From assembly GCA_026125895.1 (NCBI GenBank), contig JAHCKG010000002.1, positions 62,001 through 126,000 on the forward strand: a DNA stretch of 64,000 nucleotides, written 5' to 3'. A program made the position numbers and the translations under genes. This DNA is from Pseudolabrys sp. Lineage in GTDB: Bacteria; Pseudomonadota; Alphaproteobacteria; Rhizobiales; Xanthobacteraceae. Positions 1 to 8,705 of the stretch are shown one piece after another (position 1 is the stretch's first letter; each line of letters starts with the position of its first letter). The notes under the pieces were generated by a model. The model saw nothing but the letters and a program-made list of their open reading frames with translations. It was not told where the DNA came from and ran no database searches.

Positions 1-465
1 GCCCTCTTTAAGGATTTTCTCGATCAACTTCGGCGCATGCGCGATGCCGGTGTCCCAGTTCGGCAGATGCTTGGTGGTGAAGGTGTAGGCCTGCGACAGC
101 GCGAAGGACGGAATGCCGAGCACCGTGCCTTCCTTCGCGGCGGCGACCGTGCCGGAATACAGAACGTCCTCGGCGACGTTGCGGCCGCGGTTGACGCCCG
201 AGATGATGACGTCGGGCTTGGCCTTCATGATGTGGCGCACGCCCATGATGACGCAGTCGGTCGGCGTGCCCTTCACGGCGAAACGGCGCTCGTCGATCTC
301 GCGCAGGCGCAGCGGATCGTTCAGCGACAGCGAATGCGACACGCCGGACTGATCGGTCTCCGGCGCGACGACCCAGACGTCGTCGGAAATCGCCCGCGCG
401 ATCTGTTCGCAGGCTTCGAGCCCCGGCGCGTGAATGCCGTCGTCATTGGTGATGAGAATGCGCAT
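1..465 (-). CDS. surE: 5'/3'-nucleotidase SurE (3' end beyond window)
   Basis: SurE is a metal-dependent nucleotidase that removes phosphate from nucleoside 5'- and 3'-monophosphates; it is linked to stationary-phase survival. The first 155 codons are present, starting at the ATG at 465. The N-terminus carries the family signature [14 protein letters not shown] with the paired metal-binding aspartates (residues 8-9). The conserved Ser-Gly-Val segment ([10 protein letters not shown]) and a later [19 protein letters not shown] block hold the remaining metal ligands. The reading frame is intact to base 1. It lies downstream of serS on the same strand, which is the usual alphaproteobacterial order (tatC, serS, surE, often followed by pcm). 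A palindromic repeat sits between it and serS. Recognition is firm; only the C-terminal third to half is missing. Confidence 0.95.
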   Translation of the reverse strand, partial: MRILITNDDGIHAPGLEACEQIARAISDDVWVVAPETDQSGVSHSLSLNDPLRLREIDERRFAVKGTPTDCVIMGVRHIMKAKPDVIISGVNRGRNVAEDVLYSGTVAAAKEGTVLGIPSFALSQAYTFTTKHLPNWDTGIAHAPKLIEKILKEG

Positions 466-495
466 TGGATTCCACTTCATTCACAATCGTCAAAT

Positions 496-614
496 CCGTC
501 ACCCTGAGGTGCGAGCCATACTTATGGCGAGCCTCGAAGGGCGACGGCCCGGGATTCATTGCCCGTCGTCCTTCGAGGCTCGCCGCTGTCGCGGCTCGCA
601 CCTCAGGATGACGG
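496..614. repeat. Long imperfect palindromic repeat between serS and surE (family A)
   Basis: Two arms of about 50 bases (496-546 and 564-614) are near reverse complements. Each begins with a CCTGAGGTGCGAGCC-type core followed by CGAGCCTCGAAGG. This resembles the short interspersed palindromic elements common between genes in Nitrobacteraceae-type genomes. As RNA it would fold into one long hairpin, so it may separate serS and surE expression. No coding potential is credible here. Confidence 0.75.
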
Positions 615-620
615 ATGGAA

Positions 621-2033
621 TCACTTCTTCTCAATCACGTTCACGCCGCCCATGTACTTCTTGAGCACATCCGGCACGGCGATCGAACCGCCGTCCTGCT
701 GATAGGTCTCCATGACGGCGATGAGCGCGCGGCCGACGGCGACGCCCGAGCCGTTGAGCGTGTGAACGTGGCGCACCTTGTTGTCCTTGTCGCGGAAGCG
801 CGCGTTCATGCGCCGCGCCTGGAAATCGCCGCACACCGAGCACGACGAAATCTCGCGATACATATTCTGGCCCGGCAGCCAGACCTCGATGTCGTAGGTC
901 TTCTGCGAGGCAAAGCCCATGTCGCCGGTGCAGAGCGTGACGACGCGGTAATGCAGGTCGAGCTTCTTGAGCACCGCCTCGGCGCAGCTCAGCATGCGCT
1001 CGTGCTCCTCGCGCGATTTCTCCGGCGTGGTGATGGAGACGAGTTCGACCTTGGTGAACTGATGCTGGCGGATCATGCCGCGCGTGTCGCGACCGGCGGC
1101 GCCGGCTTCGGCGCGGAAGCACGGCGTGCAGGCGGTCAGCCGCATCGGCAGTTCGTCTTCGGCGACGATGGCCTCGCGGACGAGATTGGTCAGCGGCACT
1201 TCGGCGGTGGGAATGAGCCAGAACTGCTCTTTCGTGTCGGCTTGTTCGATCAGTGCGTCGACTACCTGCTTCGCGCCCCGCTTTTCATCTCTTCTCAGCT
1301 CGCTTTCGAGCGGCTCTAAGATTTCGTCAAGGCGATGTTGACGCCAATCCATTGCGGCTGAAAAGAACTGGTCCTCTTTGAATTTGGGCAACTGGCCAGT
1401 GCCGAACATGACATCGTCCCGGACCAACAACGGCGGACTGACCTCGGTATAGCCGTGCTCCTCGGTGTGCGTGTCGAGGAAGAACTGACCTAAAGCGCGT
1501 TCGAGACGGGCAAGGCCTTTTTGGAGAACGACGAAACGCGCGCCGGACAATTTGGCCGCAAGCTCGAAGTCCATCTGCTTGAGGTCTTCGCCGAGTTCGA
1601 AATGCTGCTTCGGCGTGAAGGCGTAGGAACGCTTCTCGCCCGACTTCGACTTCTCGACATTGCCGTGCTCGTCCTTGCCGTCCGGCACGTCGTCGAGGGG
1701 GGCGTTCGGTATCTTGGCCAGTTCACCGTTCGGCCCGTTCAGTTCCTCGTCGAGACGCTTCGCTTCAGCCTCGAATCCAGGAAGTTTTGCCTTAATCTCG
1801 GCCACCTCGGCCATCAGCGCCTGCGCCGCGGCCTCGTCCTTCTTCGCCTTGGCCTGGCCGATTTCCTTGGACGCCGCGTTGCGGCGCGCCTGCGCCTGCT
1901 CCGAAGCCGAAATGGCGGCGCGGCGCTTTTCGTCGAGCGCCAGCAATTTACCGGACAACGGCTCCAGCCCGCGGCGGGTCAGGCCGCGATCGAAAGCCTC
2001 GGGGTTCTCTCGAATCCATCGAATGTCATACAT
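621..2033 (-). CDS. serS: Seryl-tRNA synthetase with an internal insertion
   Basis: Class II aminoacyl-tRNA synthetase that charges tRNA-Ser. The start is the ATG at 2033 ([15 protein letters not shown]), matching the family N-terminus; an open frame upstream is repeat sequence. The N-terminal antiparallel coiled-coil arm covers roughly residues 30-105 (charged, Ala/Lys/Glu rich). Motif 2 appears as [14 protein letters not shown], the binding segment as [14 protein letters not shown], and motif 3 near the C-terminus as [18 protein letters not shown]. The product is 470 residues, about 40 longer than most bacterial SerRS. The excess lies at residues about 227-268, between [12 protein letters not shown] and FWLIPTAEV, as a Glu/Arg/Lys/Leu-rich segment of lower G+C. 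Downstream of tatC and upstream of surE on the same strand. Confidence 0.97.
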   Translation of the reverse strand: MYDIRWIRENPEAFDRGLTRRGLEPLSGKLLALDEKRRAAISASEQAQARRNAASKEIGQAKAKKDEAAAQALMAEVAEIKAKLPGFEAEAKRLDEELNGPNGELAKIPNAPLDDVPDGKDEHGNVEKSKSGEKRSYAFTPKQHFELGEDLKQMDFELAAKLSGARFVVLQKGLARLERALGQFFLDTHTEEHGYTEVSPPLLVRDDVMFGTGQLPKFKEDQFFSAAMDWRQHRLDEILEPLESELRRDEKRGAKQVVDALIEQADTKEQFWLIPTAEVPLTNLVREAIVAEDELPMRLTACTPCFRAEAGAAGRDTRGMIRQHQFTKVELVSITTPEKSREEHERMLSCAEAVLKKLDLHYRVVTLCTGDMGFASQKTYDIEVWLPGQNMYREISSCSVCGDFQARRMNARFRDKDNKVRHVHTLNGSGVAVGRALIAVMETYQQDGGSIAVPDVLKKYMGGVNVIEKK

Positions 2034-2081
2034 GGGCGGCGTTCTAGTCGGATTTTGCGGGGTGGGAAAGTCAGCCCTGCT

Positions 2082-2206
2082 GTCGTCCCCGCGAAGGCGG
2101 GGCCCCATAATCAAAGCGTTCGATAGGAAGCGTCACAGGGCGACAATTGGCATTTTGCCCCATTCCGCCGCTGCGGCGTATGGGTCCCCGCCTTCGCGGG
2201 GACGAC
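2082..2206. repeat. Palindromic repeat (family B), serS-tatC gap
   Basis: Arms at 2082-2109 and 2179-2206 are inverted copies of a GTCGTCCCCGCGAAGGCGGG-type sequence, each itself hairpin-forming, separated by about 69 bases. The same family recurs at 4223-4301, 33506-33590 and 38763-38840. It lies upstream of serS, in the gap after tatC. Confidence 0.75.
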
Positions 2207-2214
2207 GCTGACCC

Positions 2215-2288
2215 TAGCCCGCGTGGAGCGAAGCGTAACCCGGGGCGACCGAGGCGGTCCCGGATTTCGCTGCGCTCCATCCGGGCTA
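2215..2288. repeat. Palindromic repeat (family C), tatC 3' flank
   Basis: Arms at 2215-2244 and 2259-2288 are inverted: TAGCCCGCGTGGAGCGAAGC opposite a GCTCCATCCGGGCTA end. A close copy lies at 46361-46427. It ends seven bases beyond the tatC stop, so it probably forms the 3' end hairpin of the tat transcript or an mRNA-stabilising structure. Confidence 0.75.
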
Positions 2289-2294
2289 CAAAAA

Positions 2295-3128
2295 TCAATC
2301 AGCATTACCGCCGACGTTGGCCGCCGCGTCCGCGTCGGCAGCGTCCTTGGCAGCGTCCTTGGCGGCCTGCTCGGCGGCGGCCTTCTTCTCGACCATGCGC
2401 ACCGAAATGATCGAACCCTCGTAGAGAATGAGCAGCGGGATCGCCAGCGACAGCTGGCTGATCACGTCCGGCGGCGTCAGCACGGCGGCGATGACGAAGG
2501 CGCCGACGATGAAATAGCGCCGCTTCTCCTTCAGCGTCTGCGACGTGAGGATACCGATGCGGCCGAGCAGCGTCAGGATGACGGGCAACTGGAACGCGGC
2601 GCCGAAGGCGAGCACCAAAGTCATCATCAGCGACAGATATTCGCCGACCTTCGGCAGCAGCGCGATCTGCGCCTCGCCCGGCCCGGACTGCTGCATGCCG
2701 AGCGAAAAGCGGATCAGCATCGGCAGCACCACGAAGTAGACCACGGCCGCGCCGAGCGCGAAGAAGAACGGCGTCGCGATCAAATAAGGCAGGAACGCCT
2801 TGCGCTCGTGGCGGTACAGCCCCGGCGCGACGAACATGTAGATCTGCCCGGCGACCACCGGAAACGACAGGAACGCCGCGCCGAACATCGCGAGCTTGAG
2901 CTGCGTGATGAAATATTCGAGCAGCGCCGTGTAGATGAACTTGGAATTCTCCGCACCGGCGACCCAGACGAACGGCCAGACCAGGACGTTGTAGATGTCC
3001 TTGGCGAAGACGAAGCACAGCGCGAAGGTCACGCCGAAAGCGATCAGCGCCTTGATCAGCCGCGAGCGCAGCTCGATCAGGTGATCCATCAGCGGCGCTT
3101 TGCTGGCCTCGATGTCGTCGTGACTCAC
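2295..3128 (-). CDS. tatC: Sec-independent translocase subunit TatC
   Basis: Polytopic inner-membrane core of the twin-arginine translocase; it binds the RR signal peptide of folded export substrates together with TatB. The 277-residue protein has the diagnostic N-terminal cytoplasmic motif [10 protein letters not shown] followed by six hydrophobic segments. The tail (residues about 250-277) is rich in Ala, Lys and Asp. The start is GTG at 3128; the sequence GTGA overlaps the tatB stop by four bases, indicating translational coupling. Order tatA-tatB-tatC is canonical. A likely client, the twin-arginine beta-lactamase at 11166, lies in the same window. Confidence 0.97.
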   Translation of the reverse strand: MSHDDIEASKAPLMDHLIELRSRLIKALIAFGVTFALCFVFAKDIYNVLVWPFVWVAGAENSKFIYTALLEYFITQLKLAMFGAAFLSFPVVAGQIYMFVAPGLYRHERKAFLPYLIATPFFFALGAAVVYFVVLPMLIRFSLGMQQSGPGEAQIALLPKVGEYLSLMMTLVLAFGAAFQLPVILTLLGRIGILTSQTLKEKRRYFIVGAFVIAAVLTPPDVISQLSLAIPLLILYEGSIISVRMVEKKAAAEQAAKDAAKDAADADAAANVGGNAD

Positions 3129-3706
3129 GCCGCGCCTCCGGCCTTCTTCTCAGGCGCTGCCGCGGGCTCCGGCGTGGCCGCGGCCACGTCCGTTTTCGGC
3201 AGGAAGTCTTCCGACGTCGGCGGCGGCAGCGGCTCGGGCACCGGTACGTCGATTTTGGCAAGATCGGCCTGCTCGGCGGGCGGCGGCAACGCCTCGCGCT
3301 CGGGCGGCGGCGGCAACGCCTCGGTGGTTTCGACCGGCGTCACCGGCACACCCTGCGGCGCCGTGTCGGCGGAGAAATCGGCGGCGGTCGAGGTCGGCGA
3401 ACCGGCCGGCTCGTCGAAGGCTTTTTCGATCTCCTTGCGGGTATCGGCCAGCGGATCGATTTTGGTCAGGTCGGAGACGTGGCCCTTGACCGCGGAGTGC
3501 AGCTCCTCGGCTGACTTCTTGAGATCGGCGATCTCGGCCTCGCGCAGGGCTTCCTGGAATTGGCCCTGGAATTCATTGGCCATGCGGCGCAGCTTCGACA
3601 CCATCTGGCCGACGCTGCGCAAAACGGTTGGCAGCTCCTTCGGACCGATCGCGATCAACGCGACGATGCCGATGAGGACGATTTCGCCCCAACCGAAATT
3701 GAACAT
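3125..3706 (-). CDS. tatB: Sec-independent translocase subunit TatB
   Basis: TatB pairs with TatC to form the twin-arginine signal receptor in the inner membrane. The 193-residue product starts [20 protein letters not shown], one N-terminal membrane helix, then the GPKELP hinge and an amphipathic helix ([21 protein letters not shown]). The remaining two thirds is hydrophilic, acidic and Pro-rich, as is usual for alphaproteobacterial TatB. It ends in a four-base overlap with tatC and lies 94 bases downstream of tatA. The ATG at 3706 places the transmembrane helix at the expected position. Confidence 0.95.
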   Translation of the reverse strand: MFNFGWGEIVLIGIVALIAIGPKELPTVLRSVGQMVSKLRRMANEFQGQFQEALREAEIADLKKSAEELHSAVKGHVSDLTKIDPLADTRKEIEKAFDEPAGSPTSTAADFSADTAPQGVPVTPVETTEALPPPPEREALPPPAEQADLAKIDVPVPEPLPPPTSEDFLPKTDVAAATPEPAAAPEKKAGGAA

Positions 3707-3800
3707 TGCTCCGATCCCGACTTCGACCTAGCGGCCACGACCCAAGGCGCGCCCCGGCACCACGATGGCCCGGACCAAGGCTGCGCCCGCGCCGCGAGCC

Positions 3801-4040
3801 TTAAGAGTGTGCGCCTTCGGCGCGCCGCTCGGCTTCGGTCTTCTGGGGGGCGCCTTCGATCGACTTGACCGGCTCGGACTTGGTCTCGGCGGTCTTGTCG
3901 TCTTCGGCCATGCCCTTCTTGAAGGCCTTGATGCCCTGGGCGAAGTCACCCATGAGGCCGGAAATCTTGCCCCGGCCGCCGAACAGAAGCATCACCACGA
4001 CGATGACGATCAGCCAGTGCCAGACACTAAAGGAACCCAT
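3801..4040 (-). CDS. tatA: Sec-independent translocase subunit TatA
   Basis: TatA oligomers form the transient passage for folded Tat substrates. The true start is the ATG at 4040 ([20 protein letters not shown]), preceded by a strong GGAGGAT ribosome site; a longer in-frame reading upstream lacks support. The 79-residue protein has a single N-terminal membrane helix, the [13 protein letters not shown] hinge and amphipathic helix, and a charged C-terminal tail, all at normal TatA length. First gene of tatABC, separated from scpB by a 282-base gap that contains a family B palindrome. Confidence 0.96.
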   Translation of the reverse strand: MGSFSVWHWLIVIVVVMLLFGGRGKISGLMGDFAQGIKAFKKGMAEDDKTAETKSEPVKSIEGAPQKTEAERRAEGAHS

Positions 4041-4322
4041 TACCCTATCCTCCGCGGCGACGGGCTTTGGCCCCCGGGCTCGTCCCGCCTGATGTTTGAA
4101 ACCGAAACTAGGCCGCGGTGGCGGCAAAAACAAGGAGTTAACGGGGGTTGGTTAAGGGCCAAATGGCGCGGGTAAGGCCATTACAAACCGCGCCAGAAAC
4201 CTGCGGTCGCAGCGAGCCTTTCCCGCTCGTCCCCGCGAAAGCGGGGACCCAGTGCCACAACTCAGACGCCGCTGGATTCCCGCTTTCGCGGGAATGAGCG
4301 GAGTTTGGCGCGGCGGCCGCTC
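4041..4322. other. 282-base scpB-tatA gap with promoter space and palindrome
   Basis: No credible gene is present. The half next to tatA contains the tatA ribosome site and presumably its promoter. The half next to scpB carries the family B palindromic repeat described separately. Confidence 0.5.
4223..4301. repeat. Palindromic repeat (family B), downstream of scpB
   Basis: Arms at about 4223-4251 and 4272-4301 are inverted: CCGCTCGTCCCCGCGAAAGC opposite GCTTTCGCGGGAATGAGCGG. It starts 21 bases before the scpB stop region on the plus-strand map, so it lies at the 3' end of the scpAB transcript. Confidence 0.75.
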
Positions 4323-5120
4323 CTACTTCTCGCCGTCGCCGCCCGACGGCTCCGGCTCGCTGGAGGCTTCCGGCGCCGGCGCCAGGCCGAGGTCGAGATC
4401 GCCCGGCTCGAGCGGGTCTTCGTCGTCACGCAGAGTTGTATCGTCCGACGGCATCGGCACCGAGAAGCCGGGCGGCATGTTGCCTTCCAGGAGGCCCGAG
4501 CCCTTGAGCTCGTCGAGGCCCGGCAGGTCGGTGACCTCCTCGAGGCCGAAATGCGACAGGAACGCCTCGTTGGTGCCGTAGGTGATGGGCCGGCCCGGCA
4601 CCTTGCGGCGGCCGCGCGGGCGGATCCAGCCGGTCTTGAGCAGCACGTCGAGCGTGCCAGCGGCGGTGGCGACGCCGCGGATTTCCTCGATCTCGGCGCG
4701 CGTCACCGGCTGGTGATAGGCGATGATGGCCAGCGTCTCGATGGCGGCGCGCGACAGCTTGCGCTGCTCGGTGGTCTCCTTGGTCAGCAGCCACGACAGG
4801 TCGGACGCGGTGCGGAAGGTCCACTTCTTGCCGATGCGCACCAGGTTGACGCCGCGCGTTGCGTATTCGGCCTGCAGCAATGCGAGCGCCGCCTTGACGT
4901 CGACGCCATCGGGCAGCGCGCGCACGAGCGTCGGCTCGTCGAGCGGCTCGGAGGCGGCGAACAGCAGCGCCTCGAGCAAACGCAGTTCTTCCGGACGCGA
5001 CACCGGCTCCATCGCGTCGCCCTCGGCGATCTCGACGATGATCGTCTCGTCGGTCTCCACGGAAGCGGGTACCGGCTCGTCGTTTGAAACCACCACGAGC
5101 TTCTTGGCCGCTGAGGACAT
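4323..5120 (-). CDS. scpB: Segregation and condensation protein B
   Basis: ScpB is the winged-helix kite subunit that joins ScpA and SMC in the bacterial condensin complex. The chosen start is the ATG at 5120 (MSSAAKKLVVVSN), because an AAGGAG ribosome site sits nine bases upstream; an upstream in-frame ATG at 5156 would overlap scpA. The folded part runs from about residue 40 (PEELRLLEALLFAASEPL) through tandem winged helices, including ALLQAEYATRGVNLVRIGKKW, IETLAIIAYHQPVTRAEIE and LEEVTDLPGLDEL. The C-terminal tail is acidic and Pro/Gly-rich. It follows scpA by 13 bases and is co-transcribed with it. Confidence 0.95.
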   Translation of the reverse strand: MSSAAKKLVVVSNDEPVPASVETDETIIVEIAEGDAMEPVSRPEELRLLEALLFAASEPLDEPTLVRALPDGVDVKAALALLQAEYATRGVNLVRIGKKWTFRTASDLSWLLTKETTEQRKLSRAAIETLAIIAYHQPVTRAEIEEIRGVATAAGTLDVLLKTGWIRPRGRRKVPGRPITYGTNEAFLSHFGLEEVTDLPGLDELKGSGLLEGNMPPGFSVPMPSDDTTLRDDEDPLEPGDLDLGLAPAPEASSEPEPSGGDGEK

Positions 5121-5133
5121 GGTCTCGGTCTCC

Positions 5134-5967
5134 TTAGGCGTTTTCTTGTGCGTCATGCGACGATGCGATGCCGTTCGCGCTGACACGCTTGCGCATGTAG
5201 ATCGGCGCGAAAGTATTCTTCTGATGGATCTCGGCCTGGCCTTCGCGCACCAGCTCCAGCGCCGAGGCGAAGGACGAGGCGAACACGGTGGCGGCCTGCG
5301 ATGGCTCGACCACGTACTGGATGAGGAACGAGTCGATGCGCGACCAGTCGGTCGAGGAGCCGATCAGGCGCTCCAAAGTCTGGCGCGCGTCGGACAGCGA
5401 CCACACCAGGCGCTTCTTGAACTGCACGCGCGACAGGGACGTGCGCTGGCGCTGCACGGCATAGGCCGACAGCAGGTCGTACAAAGTCGCCGTCCATTCC
5501 GGCTTCTTGATCTCGGCGATCGGCTCCGGCAGGCCGCGCCCGAACACGTCGCGGCCGAGCTGCGGCCGCTCCATCATCTTGGCGGCGGCTTCGCGGATGG
5601 CCTCCAGCCGGCGCAGGCGGTTGGCGAGCGCCATCGCCATGTCCTCGGCCGACGGCCCCTCGCCCGGCGCCGCTTCCGGCAGCAGCAGGCGCGATTTGAG
5701 ATAAGCCAGCCACGCCGCCATCACCAGGTAATCGGCGGCGAGTTCGAGACGCACCTTGCGCGCCTGCTCGATGAACATCAGGTACTGATCGGCCAGCGCC
5801 AGGATCGAGATTTTGTGCAGATCGACCTTCTGCTGGCGCGCCAGCGTCAGCAGCAGATCGAGCGGACCTTCGAAGCCCTCGACGTCGACGATCATCGCCG
5901 GCTCGGTCGAGCCGATGTCATCGGCCAGCGCCGTCGCGAGATTGCTGTCGAATTCCTCAGGCGTCAT
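5134..5967 (-). CDS. scpA: Segregation and condensation protein A
   Basis: ScpA is the kleisin that bridges SMC heads and recruits ScpB for chromosome compaction and segregation. The start is set at the ATG at 5967 (MTPEEFDSNLATAL), which has an AAAGGA sequence upstream; the longer open frame above it overlaps nagZ and has no family similarity. The hallmark VEGFEGPLDLLLTLARQQKV is at about residues 29-48, followed by a helical middle and a C-terminal winged-helix region (residues about 190-250). Length 277 is normal. It starts 40 bases after the nagZ stop and precedes scpB, the conserved arrangement. Confidence 0.95.
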   Translation of the reverse strand: MTPEEFDSNLATALADDIGSTEPAMIVDVEGFEGPLDLLLTLARQQKVDLHKISILALADQYLMFIEQARKVRLELAADYLVMAAWLAYLKSRLLLPEAAPGEGPSAEDMAMALANRLRRLEAIREAAAKMMERPQLGRDVFGRGLPEPIAEIKKPEWTATLYDLLSAYAVQRQRTSLSRVQFKKRLVWSLSDARQTLERLIGSSTDWSRIDSFLIQYVVEPSQAATVFASSFASALELVREGQAEIHQKNTFAPIYMRKRVSANGIASSHDAQENA

Positions 5968-6007
5968 CAGCCTGTCATCCTTTACGCGTTCGATGCGGGC
6001 TTGCTGG

Positions 6008-7027
6008 TCAAGCCACCATCGCGTTGAAGATCTCGCGAGCCGCCGCGACGTCGAACTCCTCGCGCTGCGAGCGCAGGGCGAGCGCCGCCTCGGCGCGCTG
6101 CGCGGCCGCGCCGGTGAGTTCTGGCGCGACAGCGGCAACCTCGCGCATCTCATCGAGATCGCCGTTGCAATGAAGCACGACATCGCAGCCGGCGGCGAGC
6201 GCTTGCGTGCTGCGCTCGGCAATTGTCCCCGACAAAGCGCCCATCGAGACGTCGTCGCTCATCAGCAGCCCGGCGAATCCGATCGATCCGCGAATCACTT
6301 CACGCACCATTGTCACCGAAGTGGTGGCCGGAGCGAGGCGATCGATGGCGCTGAACACAACATGCGCCGTCATGCCCAGCGGCAGGTTCTTGAGCGGCCG
6401 GAATGCGGCGAAGTCGGTCGCTTCCAGCGTGGCGCGGTCGGTATCGACCACCGGGAGTTCCTTGTGGCTGTCGGCGCGGGCGCGGCCGTGGCCGGGCAGA
6501 TGCTTGAGCACCGGCAGGACGCCGGCGGCGAGCAGTCCGTCGGCCACGGCGCCGGCGATGGCGGAGACCTTGGCCGGTTCCGTACCGTAGGCACGGTCGC
6601 CGATGACCGGATCGGCCTCGGATACGGGAACATCGGCCAGCGGCAGGCAATCGACATCGATGCCGAGCGCGCGCAGGTCCGAGGCGATGAGGTGCGCCCC
6701 GAGCCGCGCCGCCGCCAGCCCGGAGGCCGGGTCGCGGTCGTAGAGGGCGCTGTACACCGCGCCGGGCGGATAGGCCGGCCAGTGCGGCGGACCGAGGCGC
6801 TGCACCCGGCCGCCTTCCTGGTCAACCAGCACCGGCGCTTCCCAGCCGACGATCTCGCGAAAATCACGAATAAGATCAGTTACCTGCTTCGGGCTGCTGA
6901 TGTTCCTCTTGAAGATGATGAGGCCCCATGGGGCGGTCTCGCGCAGAAAGACGCGTTCCAGCGGCGAAATCGTCTGCCCGGCCAGGCCGGTGATGAAAGC
7001 GCGCGATGCCGAAGGGCTGAAAACCAT
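6008..7027 (-). CDS. nagZ: Beta-N-acetylhexosaminidase NagZ (GH3)
   Basis: Cytoplasmic glycoside hydrolase family 3 enzyme that removes N-acetylglucosamine from anhydro-muropeptides in peptidoglycan recycling. Visible landmarks are the TIM-barrel start (APWGLIIFKRNI), VDQEGGRVQRL, the catalytic loop KHLPGHGRARADSHKELPVV with its Asp-His dyad, and MSDDVSMGAL carrying the nucleophile aspartate. Length 339 is typical. In species with inducible AmpC, NagZ products signal beta-lactamase induction; here the nearby beta-lactamase is class A and no AmpR is visible, so no such link is claimed. Operon neighbours are the SPOR protein upstream and scpA downstream. Confidence 0.95.
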   Translation of the reverse strand: MVFSPSASRAFITGLAGQTISPLERVFLRETAPWGLIIFKRNISSPKQVTDLIRDFREIVGWEAPVLVDQEGGRVQRLGPPHWPAYPPGAVYSALYDRDPASGLAAARLGAHLIASDLRALGIDVDCLPLADVPVSEADPVIGDRAYGTEPAKVSAIAGAVADGLLAAGVLPVLKHLPGHGRARADSHKELPVVDTDRATLEATDFAAFRPLKNLPLGMTAHVVFSAIDRLAPATTSVTMVREVIRGSIGFAGLLMSDDVSMGALSGTIAERSTQALAAGCDVVLHCNGDLDEMREVAAVAPELTGAAAQRAEAALALRSQREEFDVAAAREIFNAMVA

Positions 7028-7141
7028 GGGCGCGGCTTAGCCCGCGGCATAGGCGCGGGCAAGCAAGCCCGGCCGTAAGGCTGTTGATGGATCGGCCGCC
7101 CGCCCGCGGGCGGCGTCAGCCGGGCGCAGGCCCGTCAGCCG

Positions 7142-8608
7142 CTAGTTGCGCTGGATCAGGCACTGGCCGCCGGCGGCCTTGAGACCGGAACAGAACTGGC
7201 TCGCCTCGCCGGACGACGCGAACGGCCCGACCATGGCGCGGAAATAGATGCCCTTCTCGCCAAGGTCGACGCGCTTGATCAGCGGCGCGCGATTGCCGAG
7301 CTGGCTCGGAAATTTGCCCTGCAGCGACCGGAACGCCGCCTGGGCATCGGCCTCGCTGCGCTGGGCGGTGATCTGCACGGCATAGCCGCCGCTGGAGGTC
7401 GCCGCCGGCGCCGGCGCCGTGGGCGCGGTCGAGGCGACGCGCTCGGGACGGGCCGGCGTCTGCACGGCGTTGGGATTCAGCGACAGCGGCGCGTTGCTGG
7501 CCCGCGGCGCGGGCGCCGCCAGGGCGGGTGCAGGCGCGGCTTGCGGCGTCTGCGCCGCCAGAGAACGCGGCGCCTGCTGCGGCGCCGGTTCGCTCGTGGT
7601 CGCGATCGGCCGCGGCGTCACCGTGACGGGTCGCGGTTCGGCGGCATTCACGACCGACGGCGTCGGCGCGGTGCCGGCGGCCGGGGCGTCACCGGATGAA
7701 TCGGGACGAATGGCGATGGTTCTGATCTTCTTCGGATCGCCGACCACGCCGCTGCCCATCGCCGGAGCGCCGGCTGCCGGGCTGGCATTGCCGGACGCCG
7801 GCGCGTTCGACGTCGTCGTCACCGGCACCGGCTGTTCCTCGCGCGACAACAGCTTCTCGATCTGGCCGTTGCCGCCGCTGCCGACGCGGTCGGTAATGGT
7901 CTTGCCGGCATCCTGGTTCGGCGTCGCCGGCACGATCTTGCTGGGCGCGTTGTCGGCCTTGATCACCGGCGGATTGGCCGGCGCCGACGATGGACCGAAG
8001 ACGGCGCGATAACCGAGCGCGCCGGCGGTGCCGAGCACGGCCAACGCGAAGACGCCGGCGATGGCGGCAATGCTGATGCGCCGGCGGTTCGGCTGAACGT
8101 CGTCGTAGTAATGGTCCGAGTCTGCCGGACCGAACTGCTGATGCACGTCGTAATGCGCGTCCTGGGACGGCGGAAAGGCTTCCTCGTAGCCCGGCACAGC
8201 GCCGTTCGACTGGTATTCGCTCGGATCGTGGCCCTGGGTCCGGTAGCCGGGCGCGTGCGCGTCGACCGCGTAGTGCTCGGCCGCGTCGGTGGACAGCGGC
8301 GCGCTGCCGAAGGCCTGGCGGCCATAGCTCGGCGCGCCGTAGGGCTGGTCCTGATACGCGCTCTGGTTCGGCAGTGTCGGCTGTTCTTCGACGTAGGCGG
8401 GGTTCTCGGCCGGCGGCCAGCCGGCGGCCTGATCGGCCGCCGCGGCGGCGTTGCGGTTGCCGTTGTTGCGGCCGTATTCGCCGAATGGATCGCTTTGACC
8501 GATCAGCCGCGCCAGTTCGGCAAGCGGATCGTTGCCCGAGCCGCCGCCCTGCCCGCGCGAAGATCCCTCGCTTGTGCGATAGGCCTGCTGATTGTGGTCG
8601 TCCGCCAT
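7142..8608 (-). CDS. SPOR-domain membrane protein
   Basis: A 488-residue single-pass protein that probably binds denuded glycan strands of septal peptidoglycan. The cytoplasmic N-terminal part (residues 1 to about 172) is Gln/Gly/Pro/Tyr-rich and low in predicted order. One membrane helix follows (about 173-195, ISIAAIAGVFALAVLGTAG). A long Ala/Pro/Thr linker then leads to a C-terminal SPOR domain (about 406-487, beginning GGYAVQITAQRSEADAQAAF and ending in LKAAGGQCLIQ). SPOR domains are known to target cell-division sites. The position between argS and nagZ is conserved in alphaproteobacteria. No more specific name can be given from the sequence. Confidence 0.85.
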   Translation of the reverse strand: MADDHNQQAYRTSEGSSRGQGGGSGNDPLAELARLIGQSDPFGEYGRNNGNRNAAAAADQAAGWPPAENPAYVEEQPTLPNQSAYQDQPYGAPSYGRQAFGSAPLSTDAAEHYAVDAHAPGYRTQGHDPSEYQSNGAVPGYEEAFPPSQDAHYDVHQQFGPADSDHYYDDVQPNRRRISIAAIAGVFALAVLGTAGALGYRAVFGPSSAPANPPVIKADNAPSKIVPATPNQDAGKTITDRVGSGGNGQIEKLLSREEQPVPVTTTSNAPASGNASPAAGAPAMGSGVVGDPKKIRTIAIRPDSSGDAPAAGTAPTPSVVNAAEPRPVTVTPRPIATTSEPAPQQAPRSLAAQTPQAAPAPALAAPAPRASNAPLSLNPNAVQTPARPERVASTAPTAPAPAATSSGGYAVQITAQRSEADAQAAFRSLQGKFPSQLGNRAPLIKRVDLGEKGIYFRAMVGPFASSGEASQFCSGLKAAGGQCLIQRN

Positions 8609-8705
8609 GGCGTCCCCGGTACTGATTTACAAATCGCGCATCGCCCCAGCGCGATCACCCTGTCCCTCAGGGGATCGCGTCATGCGCGGTCCGGTAGCTT
8701 CCAAA

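Noticed and set aside
496-614. Repeats as CRISPR or insertion-sequence ends
   Set aside because: No regular spacer-repeat array, no cas or transposase gene, and arms are inverted within each copy.
2223-3731. A 502-residue plus-strand frame opposite tatB and tatC
   Set aside because: Antisense to certain tat genes and partly built of palindromic repeat; composition is unlike a protein.
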